The translations under genes were made by a program, and so were the position numbers. DNA of 40,832 nt from Terasakiella pusilla DSM 6293 (lineage in GTDB: Bacteria > Pseudomonadota > Alphaproteobacteria > Rhodospirillales > Terasakiellaceae), in NCBI RefSeq assembly GCF_000688235.1, contig NZ_JHYO01000033.1:1-40832 (forward strand), in the 5' to 3' direction. Positions 15,831 to 24,010 of this stretch are shown here, one piece after another (the stretch's first letter is position 1; every line of letters starts with the position of its first letter). The notes under the pieces are model-generated. The model did no database searches. It worked only from the letters and a program-made list of their open reading frames with translations, and was not told the origin of the DNA.

Positions 15831-16037
15831 ATGTACGAAAGATGTGAGAGAAAGATTATGAGTAAAGAACAAAACTTCCTGATTAAATACGGTATCCATA
15901 ACTTCGTCAGCTGTGCCCTAGAAGGCGGCAAGAACGTGTTTTATATCCGTAAGTCAGAACGCGACAACATGATCGCCCATGCAAAAAAACTGCTGCAAGG
16001 CGGCTATGGCGATCAGGTGGAAATTCACGTGGTCTAA
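15831..16037 (+). CDS. Hypothetical small protein
   Basis: A 68-residue product with AGGGG six bases before ATG 15831. An internal ATG at 15858 would give MSKEQNFLIKYGIHNF onward, 59 residues. The core, NFVSCALEGGKNVFYIRKSERDNMIAHAKKLL, looks like a small alpha/beta domain, but I recognise no family. It is divergent from argC and ends 30 bases before its own terminator, so it is a free-standing gene. Confidence 0.6.
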   Translation: MYERCERKIMSKEQNFLIKYGIHNFVSCALEGGKNVFYIRKSERDNMIAHAKKLLQGGYGDQVEIHVV

Positions 16038-16066
16038 CGACGCGTTTTTTTCTGATGAAGACAGGC

Positions 16067-16098
16067 AAGGGCGAGCGTTACAGGCATCGCCCTTTTTT
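16067..16098 (+). terminator. Terminator of the small gene at 15831
   Basis: AAGGGCGA pairs with TCGCCCTT across a 16-base loop, followed by a T-run. Confidence 0.85.
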
Positions 16099-16109
16099 GT
16101 GTCTTGGGC

Positions 16110-16541
16110 TCAGGACTTCATCAAATCGCGTTTGGCGGCAATCGTGTTGTCGATATTTTTCAAAATGTCATAGGCTTTGCTTTTGGTCAGGCCCAGATGT
16201 TCAGAGACTTCCAGCAAAAGTTCTCGTTCAGCGCGGTCGGATTGCCCGCTTTCCAGCCCCTCGATCATGGCGATGATATTGTCTTTGATCTTATGAAAAA
16301 CTTCTTCATCACTTAAGGGCCGCACAGTTTGAATGACGCGCACGATATCCCCGTCAATATAGATAATGTCGTCGCTGCGCGCTTCTTCTTCTCCGATCTC
16401 ACAGGTCTGAACCAGGACGGGCAACCATCCAAGATTTCGCAAGGTTCCCTGTGCTGAATGATTGAGTGGTTCCCCAGTCTCAGGGTGGGTGGGGTGTTTG
16501 GCAATTTTGATTAATTTACCATCTTCAACATATGCAAACAT
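16110..16541 (-). CDS. Hypothetical protein with a phage-tail-like N-terminus
   Basis: A 143-residue protein with AGGAAAGGGG before its ATG. The first part (MFAYVEDGKLIKIAKHPTHP, then LRNLGWLPVLVQT) recalls the short N-terminal segment of phage tail-fibre-associated proteins, in which a 'GWLPV' motif is common. The C-terminal part is helical (DNIIAMIEGLESGQSDRAERELLLEVSEHL). No other phage gene is nearby, so this may be a domesticated remnant or a chance likeness. Confidence 0.5.
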   Translation of the reverse strand: MFAYVEDGKLIKIAKHPTHPETGEPLNHSAQGTLRNLGWLPVLVQTCEIGEEEARSDDIIYIDGDIVRVIQTVRPLSDEEVFHKIKDNIIAMIEGLESGQSDRAERELLLEVSEHLGLTKSKAYDILKNIDNTIAAKRDLMKS

Positions 16542-16707
16542 GAGACGCCCCTTTCCTGTTTTCTTAAAGGGATGCTATCACAGCTGTATGGGAATGTATA
16601 ACACCTTGAATATGTGCGCGAAGAGGGCTTCAAATTCGTTGCTTTTCGTAAGGTTTGACCGGATAGTATAAGGTGTTGAATAATTCTAGACTGGAAAGAA
16701 ATAGATC

Positions 16708-17667
16708 ATGAGTGCACTCGTCACAGCATGGCAATTAAACGCATCGGGCGGTGGTGAAGAGCTAAGGGAAGATCAGATTGCCTCCAAATTGAAAGAGGAC
16801 AAAATCGTCTGGGTTCATTTGGATGCCATGGACCCTGAGGCAAAGCCGTTGTTGAAAGAGTTTTGCGAGCTGGATGTGCATGTGGAGGCCAGCTTGTTTG
16901 CCAGCAACACACGCCCCCGTGCGGACGAATTTGAGGATGGCTGTCTAATCAACCTGCGCGGCGTCAATGTCAATGAAGGCAAAGACCCGGTTGACATGAT
17001 TTCAGCGCGGTTGTGGATTTCCGGCAATATGATTATCTCGCTGCGCAGGCAGCGTATGATGGCGTTTAATGATTTGCGTGAACAGTTGGCGCGGGGAAAA
17101 GGGCCAACAGGGCAGGGTGATTTTGTGGCGCGGGTGTCCAATTTGTTGACGGTGCGGATGTTACCGGTTTTGGAAGCGATCGATGACCAAATCACCAGCT
17201 TTGAAGATATGGATTATCTAAAGCGGGGCGTGGATGACGAACTGATCGAACAGCGTCAGAATGCCGCGCGTCTAAACCGTTACATCACCCCACAACAGCA
17301 GGCGTTGTTGAAACTCAGCACGCTGGAGGCCGATTGGCTGTCAGATGGACATAAGACGAGTATTCGCCAGGCCTTAGACAGTGTGATGCTCTATCTCGAC
17401 GAAATCAAAGAGTTGAAAGAACGTATGGAAATCCTCAATGACCAGCTGCAAAAGCAATCGAATGGCCGGATTGAACATACAATGTATGTCCTGTCAGTCG
17501 TGGCAGGGATTTTCTTGCCGCTGGGCTTTTTGACCGGGCTTTTGGGGATCAATGTTGGCGGCATGCCGGGGGTTGAGGATCAGAACGCGTTCTGGCTGGT
17601 CTCCTTGATTATTCTGGTGATCGGGATTGCCGAGTTTATGTATTTTAAATGGAAGAAGTGGATTTAA
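16708..17667 (+). CDS. zntB: CorA-family transporter, ZntB type
   Basis: Inner-membrane pentameric channel or transporter of the CorA family, 319 residues. A cytosolic alpha/beta domain (1-150) is followed by long stalk helices with the coiled LDEIKELKERMEILNDQL. Two C-terminal spans are at about 258-282 and 294-313. The pore loop reads GLLGINVGGMPG, the GIN form seen in zinc-exporting or importing ZntB rather than the YGMN of magnesium CorA. The ion is therefore likely zinc. GGAAAG precedes the ATG. The gene ends overlapping a convergent gene by four bases. Confidence 0.9.
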   Translation: MSALVTAWQLNASGGGEELREDQIASKLKEDKIVWVHLDAMDPEAKPLLKEFCELDVHVEASLFASNTRPRADEFEDGCLINLRGVNVNEGKDPVDMISARLWISGNMIISLRRQRMMAFNDLREQLARGKGPTGQGDFVARVSNLLTVRMLPVLEAIDDQITSFEDMDYLKRGVDDELIEQRQNAARLNRYITPQQQALLKLSTLEADWLSDGHKTSIRQALDSVMLYLDEIKELKERMEILNDQLQKQSNGRIEHTMYVLSVVAGIFLPLGFLTGLLGINVGGMPGVEDQNAFWLVSLIILVIGIAEFMYFKWKKWI

Positions 17668-17984
17668 TCTGTCTTTTCCAGCCTGTGCTTTAGCTCTTGC
17701 AGCAGGGGGACGAGTTCCGCGATGGTGTGGGATTTATCTGGTGGGGTGAGGCATAACATGGCTTTACCCTCATCGGTGCGATAGATTTGGATCAAGTCTA
17801 GCGAATGCTGGAATATATAGTGCACTTCCTGTGTGGAGAGGACAGCCGGTTCGGCTTCTGGAAAGAGGGCTTCCAGCAGGGGTTGGGCATCCGTAAACTC
17901 GGTGGCAGGATCGACTTTATCGATGATGAGTTGGTAGAGGTCTTCTAGGAGTTTGTTTTTGTGTTTTTCGAGGCTATTGAGCAT
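17664..17984 (-). CDS. Hypothetical helical protein
   Basis: A 106-residue protein starting MLNSLEKHKNKLLEDLYQLI, mostly helical, with an acidic middle (EALFPEAEPAVLSTQEVHYIF) and a C-terminal helix rich in Leu (LVPLLQELKHRLEKTD). I recognise no family. Its end overlaps the zntB stop on the other strand by four bases, and no terminator separates them. No function can be inferred from the neighbours. Confidence 0.55.
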   Translation of the reverse strand: MLNSLEKHKNKLLEDLYQLIIDKVDPATEFTDAQPLLEALFPEAEPAVLSTQEVHYIFQHSLDLIQIYRTDEGKAMLCLTPPDKSHTIAELVPLLQELKHRLEKTD

Positions 17985-17999
17985 GAACTGTCAAACAGG

Positions 18000-18146
18000 G
18001 TTGATTTTTGCCGAGAGGGTCTGTATCCAAGAGATATGAAGGTACACGTCATAAATCAACTGTCTCAGATTATTATCATCATTCCATAGGAATGGTGGGA
18101 TTTGTCGTGTCGAGAATGTAACCCGCCTGAGAAGGCGGTTTTTTTT
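18000..18146 (+). ncRNA. Candidate small RNA or structured leader ending in a terminator
   Basis: The 200 bases between divergent genes hold GTTGATTT (18000-18007) and its complement AAATCAAC (18053-18060), a CATTCC-ATA-GGAATG hairpin at about 18082-18096, and a strong terminator at 18123-18146. A weak promoter, TTGATT-N17-TATCCA, starts at 18001. No rightward gene ends here except zntB, 450 bases away, so either a small RNA or an attenuated leader for the gene at 18187 is implied. The 5' end is a guess. Confidence 0.35.
18123..18146 (+). terminator. Rho-independent terminator 40 bases before the kinase gene
   Basis: CCGCCT-GAGA-AGGCGG followed by eight T. It lies before, not after, a rightward gene. 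Confidence 0.85.
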
Positions 18147-18186
18147 GGCTTCTTGGGCAATTTTTAAAGATCCAAGGAGACTGAAA

Positions 18187-18699
18187 ATGAAGAAAGTCGC
18201 CGTCTTCGGCAATGCAGGTGCGGGGAAATCAACTCTCGCCAAACAGTTGGCAGAGGCCACAGGTCTGCCCTTACATTCCATTGATCAGATGAAATATCGT
18301 CCCGGCGGGGAAGAGGTTGACCACGCAGATTATCTGACAGCACATAAAAAGTTGCTGGAAACGTCTTGCTGGGTCATTGACGGGTTTGGATGTGTCACGT
18401 CCGCGTGGCAGCGTTTTGAGGCCGCGGATACATTGGTGTATCTGGATTTATCGCTGAGCCAAATGGCGTGGTGGATCCTGAAACGCTTTATCAAAGGGCA
18501 TTTTTAAACACCGCAAGGCTGGCCCGCAGGCAGTCCGATCTGGCGAAGCACATGGACAAGCTATCGGGTCTTGTGGCTGTGTCATCAAAAACTGACACCG
18601 CGTTACCGGGCCTATGTCGCGGAGCAAGCGAAGGTGAAAAAGTTTTTCCATCTAAGAAGTTTAGAGGATATAGAAAATTTTAAGAAAAATTATCAGTAA
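18187..18699 (+). pseudogene. Adenylate-kinase-like P-loop protein (topology modulation type) with an internal stop
   Basis: Read in one frame the locus spans 170 codons, the normal length of FlaR/topology-modulation-type P-loop kinases. A TAA interrupts it at codon 107 (18505-18507). Before the stop are MKKVAVFGNAGAGKST (P-loop Lys14), DQMKYRPGG, WVIDGFGCVTSAWQRFEAADTLVYLDL, and WWILKRFIKGHF. After it, in the same frame, come TPQGWPAGSPIW, YRAYVAEQAKVKKVFHLRS and LEDIENFKKNYQ, the typical C-terminal end. So a single nonsense change (or sequencing error) explains it. The ribosome site AAGGAG is intact. Substrate is unknown. Confidence 0.75.
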
Positions 18700-18735
18700 A
18701 TTGAAACTTTTAGTTTTTTGATATACTCTAAAATC

Positions 18736-19497
18736 ATGACGTATGGTTTTAGATCATGTTTGCGAGTACTGATTGGCGTGATCTTTTGTTTTTCGCTCAC
18801 GCCGAATTCAGCACAGGCCGCAGAAGAGTATGTGGCGCGTATGGCGGCAACCACGTGGGAGCCCTTTATGTTTTTGGAAGGGGACGTGCAAAAAGGCATT
18901 GATTACGAGATTGCCCGTCTGCTGTCAGAGCAGATGGGTTTTATTTTGACCATGCGTCACTGCCCCTTTAAACGGTGCCTGACGGAGATTGAACGTGGCG
19001 GCCTTGACCTTCAAAGCGGTATCGCTTTTAACGAACAGCGCGCACAATTTATGACCTATCTGTCCACCCCTTATGGGGAAGTTTCGGCGCGGTTTTATGT
19101 GCGAAAAGGCGAAGGATACCGTTTGAAATCCTATGATGACTTGCACAAGATCAGGGTGGGTATGGTCACGGCGTCACATTATTTTGAGCCATTTAATTCG
19201 GATGACAGGATCAAGAAAATCGCGGTCCCGAAAGAAGAAATGCTCTTCACGTTATTGGAGAAAGGCCGGGTGGATGCCATCATCGGCACCAGCCCGAATT
19301 TGGAATATCAGATCAAGAAATATCGGCATAAGGGAAAGTTTGAAATCGCGGCGTATATGCCGGATAACAAAATACCCCTCTATTTCGCCATTTCGAACAA
19401 ATCCGCCCTTTTGACTCAGCTAGACCGCTTCAATGCTGTTATGCTCGAGTTAAAGGAAAGCGGCCGGCTTGATGATATTCACGCAAAGTATCGCTAG
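18736..19497 (+). CDS. Periplasmic solute-binding protein, family 3
   Basis: A 253-residue secreted protein with a signal peptide ending near NSAQAA. The mature part follows the SBP_bac_3 (amino-acid-binding) layout: WEPFMFLEGDVQKGIDYEIARLLSEQMGF, SGIAFNEQRAQFMTYLSTPY, the hinge region KIRVGMVTASHYF, then RVDAIIGTSPNLEYQI. ATG 18736 opens the signal peptide; an in-frame TTG at 18718 is less likely. No ABC permease or ATPase is adjacent, so it may be an orphan receptor, or act with a sensor elsewhere, as many marine alphaproteobacterial homologues do. The ligand is unknown. Confidence 0.85.
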   Translation: MTYGFRSCLRVLIGVIFCFSLTPNSAQAAEEYVARMAATTWEPFMFLEGDVQKGIDYEIARLLSEQMGFILTMRHCPFKRCLTEIERGGLDLQSGIAFNEQRAQFMTYLSTPYGEVSARFYVRKGEGYRLKSYDDLHKIRVGMVTASHYFEPFNSDDRIKKIAVPKEEMLFTLLEKGRVDAIIGTSPNLEYQIKKYRHKGKFEIAAYMPDNKIPLYFAISNKSALLTQLDRFNAVMLELKESGRLDDIHAKYR

Positions 19498-19505
19498 GCC
19501 GCTCT

Positions 19506-20231
19506 TTACCTTTTAACAACAACCACATTGACCGACATGGCGGGCATGTACATGCTGGAGAGGTGGATTTTTTCTCCTTCATGGTCACTGAACATGGGTT
19601 GGGAGGGCATGTCATCCATCAGGAACTGAAAGATATTGCGCTCAATCCGGCAGGTGCGCACGCTATGTTCGACCATACCGTCATAGGTGAGTTGATAGGC
19701 CGTTTCTTCCTTGGCATCGCTATAGTATTCCAGCTCAAAGTCGCAGTTTTGGAAAAGCTGCTTCAGCCCTTCAAAGGAAATCCGCCAGTAGTCGTTGGGA
19801 AACTCGTGGAAGCCCTGTACCCAAGGCACGCTGATGATTGCGCGTCCGCCTTTTTTCAAAAGCTTTTCGATATTTGAGGCAACTTCAAACGGGTTTTTTA
19901 CATGCTCTAATACATGCGGGCAGATGATGGTGGAAAATTGTTTGATGCCGGTCTTTTTGCGCAAGGTACTGATGTTTTTGGTGATGTCGAAGACATGATC
20001 CACATTGTCGCCCATTTCCAAGTCAACACCGATAAACTCTTTCCCAACAAAATGTTTGCGCCATTTGCCGCCGTCCGTATCCAGAATGCTGGCTTTACTG
20101 CCGATATGCAGGATCGGTGCGTCAAAAGACGCAAAGTGGCTCATGGCTTCTTGGATGGCAAATTTCTGTAAGCCAATTGTGCTGCCATCACGCAGTTTCC
20201 AATTATGGAGCTTGTCAATGTTTGTAATCAT
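19506..20231 (-). CDS. SAM-dependent methyltransferase
   Basis: A 241-residue cytosolic protein with a class I methyltransferase core: ILHIGSKAS in place of the glycine-rich motif I, FIGVDLEMGDNVDHVFDI with the acidic ribose-binding residue, STIICPHVLEHVKNPFEV (motif IV-like, HVLEH), and LKKGGRAIISVPW (motif V-VI). This is the Methyltransf_11 type that often modifies sugars, lipids or small molecules near surface polysaccharide genes. No such cluster is adjacent, so the substrate is open. It converges with the solute-binding protein gene, 8 bases apart, without a visible terminator. Confidence 0.85.
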   Translation of the reverse strand: MITNIDKLHNWKLRDGSTIGLQKFAIQEAMSHFASFDAPILHIGSKASILDTDGGKWRKHFVGKEFIGVDLEMGDNVDHVFDITKNISTLRKKTGIKQFSTIICPHVLEHVKNPFEVASNIEKLLKKGGRAIISVPWVQGFHEFPNDYWRISFEGLKQLFQNCDFELEYYSDAKEETAYQLTYDGMVEHSVRTCRIERNIFQFLMDDMPSQPMFSDHEGEKIHLSSMYMPAMSVNVVVVKR

Positions 20232-20379
20232 TTTACGACACTAAATGGTGGAGAAAGAGAGACCCTGTTTGGACTGAGTTTGCGATACCAATAAGTATTG
20301 AGAGGGTCAAGTTATTGTTGTCAAATCTTAACTTTAGGTTGGATTTCGCCGTCTTGGTAAGGGTAATCAGGTGATTATC

Positions 20380-20571
20380 TTATTTTTTAAGCGCTTTGAG
20401 TGTTTCTTCTTCTTCTTTGATCAACGCTTCTTGTTGGGCGCGCCATTGGTCTTTACGTTTTTGGCGATCACCACAAAGTTGTTGGATAAAGTGTATGGGA
20501 GAAATGCTGTTCCAGATAATAAACAAGAACACGCCAATAACAAAAACGGGGACGAGAAGAAACCAATCCAT
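20380..20571 (-). CDS. Small single-span membrane protein
   Basis: A 63-residue product: one N-terminal span, MDWFLLVPVFVIGVFLFIIW, then a short loop with a Cys and a charged helical tail, QKRKDQWRAQQEALIKEEEE, likely cytosolic. No family recognised. The ribosome site is weak (AAGAG about 9 bases upstream). Composition of a span followed by an amphipathic charged helix is typical of real small membrane proteins, which is why it is kept. Confidence 0.5.
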   Translation of the reverse strand: MDWFLLVPVFVIGVFLFIIWNSISPIHFIQQLCGDRQKRKDQWRAQQEALIKEEEETLKALKK

Positions 20572-20767
20572 AAAACAAACTCTTGAGTAGGTGATCGTTG
20601 GTCGGACTATAGCCTGAAAGCCGTGAGCGATGCATCTGTTTAAATTGCGTTTTCTTTCTTCATATTTTTTTTGGGGGGCATGAAGAAGAGCGGGGTATCT
20701 GTTTCGGCAAATTTACAGTGACGCTAATATTTGTCATACTAAACGCAGTGTAGAAGAGGAGGTTGTC

Positions 20768-21025
20768 ATGAAAACAGTAAATCGCCGCCAATTTATTCAA
20801 ACTCTCTTGGGTGTGGCCGCTGTGTCCGCACTCAGTGTTCCGGCTTTTGCACAGGGCAAGAGTGAAGGTAAGCGCAAAGATGCAGATCATCGCCAAGATG
20901 ATGGCAAAGGGGCGCTGGGCGAAAAAGCCCAAGACGGAAAAGAAAAATCCAAAGATAAGATGAAGGATAAGAAGTCTAAGGATAAAGAGAAGTCCAAAGA
21001 CAAAGGGAATAAGGGTAAGAAGTAG
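20768..21025 (+). CDS. Small exported Lys/Asp/Gly-rich protein with a Tat-like signal
   Basis: An 85-residue product with GAGGAGG before the ATG. The N-terminus MKTVNRRQFIQTLLGVAAVS is a twin-arginine-type signal (RRQFIQ), with cleavage after AFA at about residue 28. The mature 57 residues are low-complexity and hydrophilic, made almost only of K, D, G, E and S, ending in KDKKSKDKEKSKDKGNKGKK. It should be exported and intrinsically disordered. A Tat signal on such a short unfolded-looking protein is odd, since Tat normally carries folded proteins. No family is recognised. A terminator follows. Confidence 0.65.
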   Translation: MKTVNRRQFIQTLLGVAAVSALSVPAFAQGKSEGKRKDADHRQDDGKGALGEKAQDGKEKSKDKMKDKKSKDKEKSKDKGNKGKK

Positions 21026-21074
21026 CGCTCGCTTTGATATGTTGCGTCTACTTTGAGGCCTGTTGCAAAGAACG

Positions 21075-21104
21075 AAACCCGTTGCTGAAAAGGAGCGGGT
21101 TTTG
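21075..21104 (+). terminator. Terminator of the small exported protein gene
   Basis: AAACCCG pairs with CGGGTTT around an inner TTGCT-GAAA-AGGAG region, with TTTTG after it, 50 bases downstream of the stop. Confidence 0.7.
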
Positions 21105-21233
21105 TGTGTCATCTAGGACTTAAGCCGAAAGATGAAGCTTGGTCTTCGTCTTTTGTTGGACTGATTGAGTTTGTTGACGTGATAACGGGGCAAAATTACA
21201 ATAATTTTCTTAAAATTAAGGGAGGTAAAAATT

Positions 21234-21617
21234 ATGTCGGTAATTTCTGTAGAAAAAACGATTACAATCGCAATGTCTGTTAAAGATCGCCATGCAAGTG
21301 CAAATTGGTACAAAACGATTTTAGGTTTTGATCTGATCTATCATGCCGATGAAGCAGGTTGGTCCGAAATTCAGACGAATACGTCTGGTGTTGTAATTGG
21401 TCTTGGTGATCATACAAAACCGATACCTGGTAGTTGCGTTCCAGTCTTTGAGATTGCTGACCTTGATTCTGCGCGGCATAAACTAGAACAGGCCAATGTC
21501 AAATTTGATGGCGAAACGGAAGTCATTGAAGGAATGGCCAAGACCGCCACATTTTATGATCTTGATGGCAATCCGCTGATGCTCGCAGAGGATTTGACTA
21601 AAAAGTGTCAGCAATAA
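21234..21617 (+). CDS. VOC/glyoxalase-fold protein
   Basis: A 127-residue vicinal-oxygen-chelate protein with GGGAGG nine bases before the ATG. Two beta-alpha-beta units are visible: ITIAMSVKDRHASANWYKTILGFDLIYH and VPVFEIADLDSARHKLEQANVKF, followed by TATFYDLDGNPLMLAE, the usual end with a metal-ligand Glu. The family covers lyases, dioxygenases and antibiotic-binding proteins, and the substrate is unknown. The upstream region is AT-rich. Confidence 0.88.
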   Translation: MSVISVEKTITIAMSVKDRHASANWYKTILGFDLIYHADEAGWSEIQTNTSGVVIGLGDHTKPIPGSCVPVFEIADLDSARHKLEQANVKFDGETEVIEGMAKTATFYDLDGNPLMLAEDLTKKCQQ

Positions 21618-21752
21618 ACCATCTAAGAAAATCGCCAACCATCTGATATTTCATAACTTTTTAGAAACTTATTTCCTTTTATCAATTATTAGTCCATTGG
21701 CAGTATCTATCTCGAACGGATATAAATTAATGCGAGCTATGGAATAAACAAC

Positions 21753-21785
21753 AAAAAGCCCGCAACCAATTGGCTGCGGGTTTTT
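21753..21785 (-). terminator. Terminator of rplM-rpsI
   Basis: On the minus strand CCCGCA and TGCGGG enclose an inner CCAATTGG; CTTTTTG follows. It lies about 40 bases after the rpsI stop. Confidence 0.8.
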
Positions 21786-21822
21786 CGTATCCGTATGTCT
21801 CGGAAAGCAGTAATCGTTGTGA

Positions 21823-22311
21823 TTAACGCTTGGAGAACTGGAAAGAACGACGGGCTTTTGCTTTACCGTATTTCTTACGTTCAACAACGCGAGAGTCACG
21901 AGTAAGGAAGCCAGCTTTCTTCAGAGCCGGGCGCAGGGCTGGCTCGTAGTTGTTCAGGGCGCGGGACAGGCCGTGGCGAACCGCACCAGCTTGGCCGGAA
22001 AGGCCACCGCCAGTAACTGTTGCAACAACGTCAAACTGACCTTCGCGTTCTGTTACTTCAAATACCTGGTTCAGGATCATGCGCAGAACCGGACGTACGA
22101 AGTAATCAGCAATGTCACGACCGTTTACGGTGATTTTACCGGAACCCGGCTTGATCCATACACGAGCGATGGCATTTTTACGACGACCTGTACCGTAAGA
22201 ACGGCCTTGTGCGTCGATTTTCGGTTCAGCAGGAGCTGCTGCTTCTTGAGCAACTGCTTCAGTTGTGGAAACTGCAGCCAAATCTTCCAAAGTCTTCTTT
22301 TCTTCAGCCAT
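21823..22311 (-). CDS. rpsI: 30S ribosomal protein S9
   Basis: Component of the small ribosomal subunit; its C-terminal tail reaches the P-site tRNA. The 162 residues include an Ala/Glu-rich N-terminal extension ([20 protein letters not shown]...) typical of alphaproteobacteria, then [38 protein letters not shown] and the C-terminal [16 protein letters not shown]. It follows rplM after 3 bases, so the two are surely co-transcribed and probably translationally linked. Confidence 0.98.
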   Translation of the reverse strand: MAEEKKTLEDLAAVSTTEAVAQEAAAPAEPKIDAQGRSYGTGRRKNAIARVWIKPGSGKITVNGRDIADYFVRPVLRMILNQVFEVTEREGQFDVVATVTGGGLSGQAGAVRHGLSRALNNYEPALRPALKKAGFLTRDSRVVERKKYGKAKARRSFQFSKR

Positions 22312-22314
22312 GGC

Positions 22315-22779
22315 TTATGCGCTCCGTTTATTCTTGTCGTTCATAGAAGCCACGTCGAGGACTTCCGGCTTTTGGGCGTCATGCGGGTGTTCGCCACCAG
22401 CATAGATGTGCAGCTTTTTCATTTGCTGACGGCCCAGCGGGCTGCGTGTGATCATACGCTGAACAGCTTTTTCGATCACGCGTTCCGGATGATCGCCATC
22501 CAAAATTTGTTCAGCTGTGCGTTGTTTGATACCGCCCGGGTGACCTGTGTGCCAGTAGTACACTTTGTCAGTGCGCTTACGGCCAGTCAGTTGAACTTTC
22601 TCAGCATTGATGATGATGATGTTATCACCAGTGTCGATGTTCGGTGTGTAAGTCGGCTTGTGTTTGCCGCGCAGATATTGCGAGACGATTGCAGCCAAAC
22701 GGCCCAGAACAACGCCTTCGGCGTCGATCACGAACCATTTGCGTTCAATTTCGCTCGGCTTAGCAGTGTAAGTTTTCAT
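22315..22779 (-). CDS. rplM: 50S ribosomal protein L13
   Basis: Early-assembly protein of the large ribosomal subunit, 154 residues. [33 protein letters not shown] and the [17 protein letters not shown] region are diagnostic, with MLPR-like [24 protein letters not shown] near the end. It is first in the rplM-rpsI operon, driven by the promoter at 22856-22883. Confidence 0.98.
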   Translation of the reverse strand: MKTYTAKPSEIERKWFVIDAEGVVLGRLAAIVSQYLRGKHKPTYTPNIDTGDNIIIINAEKVQLTGRKRTDKVYYWHTGHPGGIKQRTAEQILDGDHPERVIEKAVQRMITRSPLGRQQMKKLHIYAGGEHPHDAQKPEVLDVASMNDKNKRSA

Positions 22780-22855
22780 TTCAGTCCACTTGCATACGGA
22801 TTAAAACTGGGTTCCGGTTTTGCGAGGTAAATCGCGCTACCAAGAATGAGGGCGC

Positions 22856-22883
22856 ATTATGTGTATTTTTGAGGATAAGTCAA
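22856..22883 (-). promoter_or_regulatory. Promoter of rplM-rpsI
   Basis: On the minus strand TTGACT (22883-22878), 16 bases, CATAAT (22861-22856). The start would lie about 70 bases before rplM. The remainder of 22780-23031 shows two small hairpins (22921-22936 and 22947-22962) but no gene. Confidence 0.65.
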
Positions 22884-23031
22884 CAGCAAAAAAACGTTTA
22901 AAAACAGCATCTTATTTTTGCGGTATCAGAATACCGTTTCTGTATCCCGCATAAAACTGCGGTGTTCCGACGGGTCTGAAAAATGCATATTTTCAATGTG
23001 TTAGCTTTATTCAAACCCGCTGATACATGGT

Positions 23032-23967
23032 TTATTTGTGGGGGAAAACGAGTAGCAAAATACTCAACGTGAGAATGGAAAGCGTTGTGGTGATGAGAAT
23101 CGCGTTCCCGGCAATTCTGTCGCCAACGCCATAACGGGTGGCAAAGACAAAAGGATTGGCCCCGGTTGGCATGGCCGCGCCCAACGTGGCGATCATAGTC
23201 CAGAGTGCGGAGGCATTGAGCACATAGCGACACGTCAGATAGACGAGGGTAGGCATCACAATCAGCTTGGCGAAACTGGCAATGAGGACAGGGCCGCGGG
23301 TTTCTTCCAGCCTTAGGGAATATCGCGCCATGCCACCCCCCACAGCAAAGAGCGCACAAGTGGGGGCTGCTTTGGCAAAGAGGTCGGTTGTGCGATCAAT
23401 CATGGTTGGCAGTTCAAGGCCGCTTGTGGCGAAGGCCCAGCCACCGACCAGTCCGATGACCAGCGGGTTTGTGACCACACTTTTGATGGAGCCAAGGACA
23501 ATGCCAAACAGATTGGCGTTGGGGTTGCGCCCGGTTTCCATCATCACGCACGGGATGGTGAAAAGGATCATGGCGTTGAAGGTAATGATCGTCATGAGGG
23601 GGACGAGGGCTTCCGGTTCAAACGCGGTCTGCACAATCGGCAAGCCAATAAGGGCAAGGTTTGAGAAGGAGGAAGAGATCCCGGTGACGATGGCGCGTTC
23701 TTGCCCAAACCGTTTCGCGATAAAGAAGGTCGAAAACAGGATCAGGATGCCCACGCCATAATAGGCGAACAGAATGGAAAGTTCGAGCCGCTGCGCCATG
23801 ACACCGCTGGCAGAGGTGCGAAAGAGCAGGCAGGGGACAGCAAGATAAAAGATAAAGCGGGTGAGGTCATCAACGCCGCTTTGGCTGAATAACCCGCGCT
23901 TGACCATAATATAGCCAAGGCCGATGACGGCAAAGACGGGAAAGATAATTGTAAGAACCTGTTGCAT
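23032..23967 (-). CDS. AEC-family permease (auxin efflux carrier superfamily)
   Basis: A 311-residue inner-membrane carrier with about ten spans arranged as two repeats. The N-terminus VLTIIFPVFAVIGLGYIMVKRG and the SSFSNLALIGLPIVQTAF segment are typical of the AEC family, whose bacterial members move dicarboxylates such as malate or malonate; the substrate cannot be set from sequence. The C-terminal GAAMPTGANPFVFATRYG is the second conserved region. It lies 43 bases after the acetyltransferase gene on the same strand and may share its transcript. Confidence 0.9.
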   Translation of the reverse strand: MQQVLTIIFPVFAVIGLGYIMVKRGLFSQSGVDDLTRFIFYLAVPCLLFRTSASGVMAQRLELSILFAYYGVGILILFSTFFIAKRFGQERAIVTGISSSFSNLALIGLPIVQTAFEPEALVPLMTIITFNAMILFTIPCVMMETGRNPNANLFGIVLGSIKSVVTNPLVIGLVGGWAFATSGLELPTMIDRTTDLFAKAAPTCALFAVGGGMARYSLRLEETRGPVLIASFAKLIVMPTLVYLTCRYVLNASALWTMIATLGAAMPTGANPFVFATRYGVGDRIAGNAILITTTLSILTLSILLLVFPHK

Positions 23968-24010
23968 GCAGACTCTGGCCTTTAAAAATGTCAGTAAATT
24001 AAGTAAGAGG

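Noticed and set aside
17991-18281. 96-residue frame on the minus strand overlapping the kinase start
   Set aside because: It runs through the terminator and the conserved P-loop region in antisense.
18468-18683. Frameshifted continuation of the kinase gene
   Set aside because: The family-like C-terminus is in the same frame as the N-terminal half, after a stop; this other frame gives an unrelated sequence.
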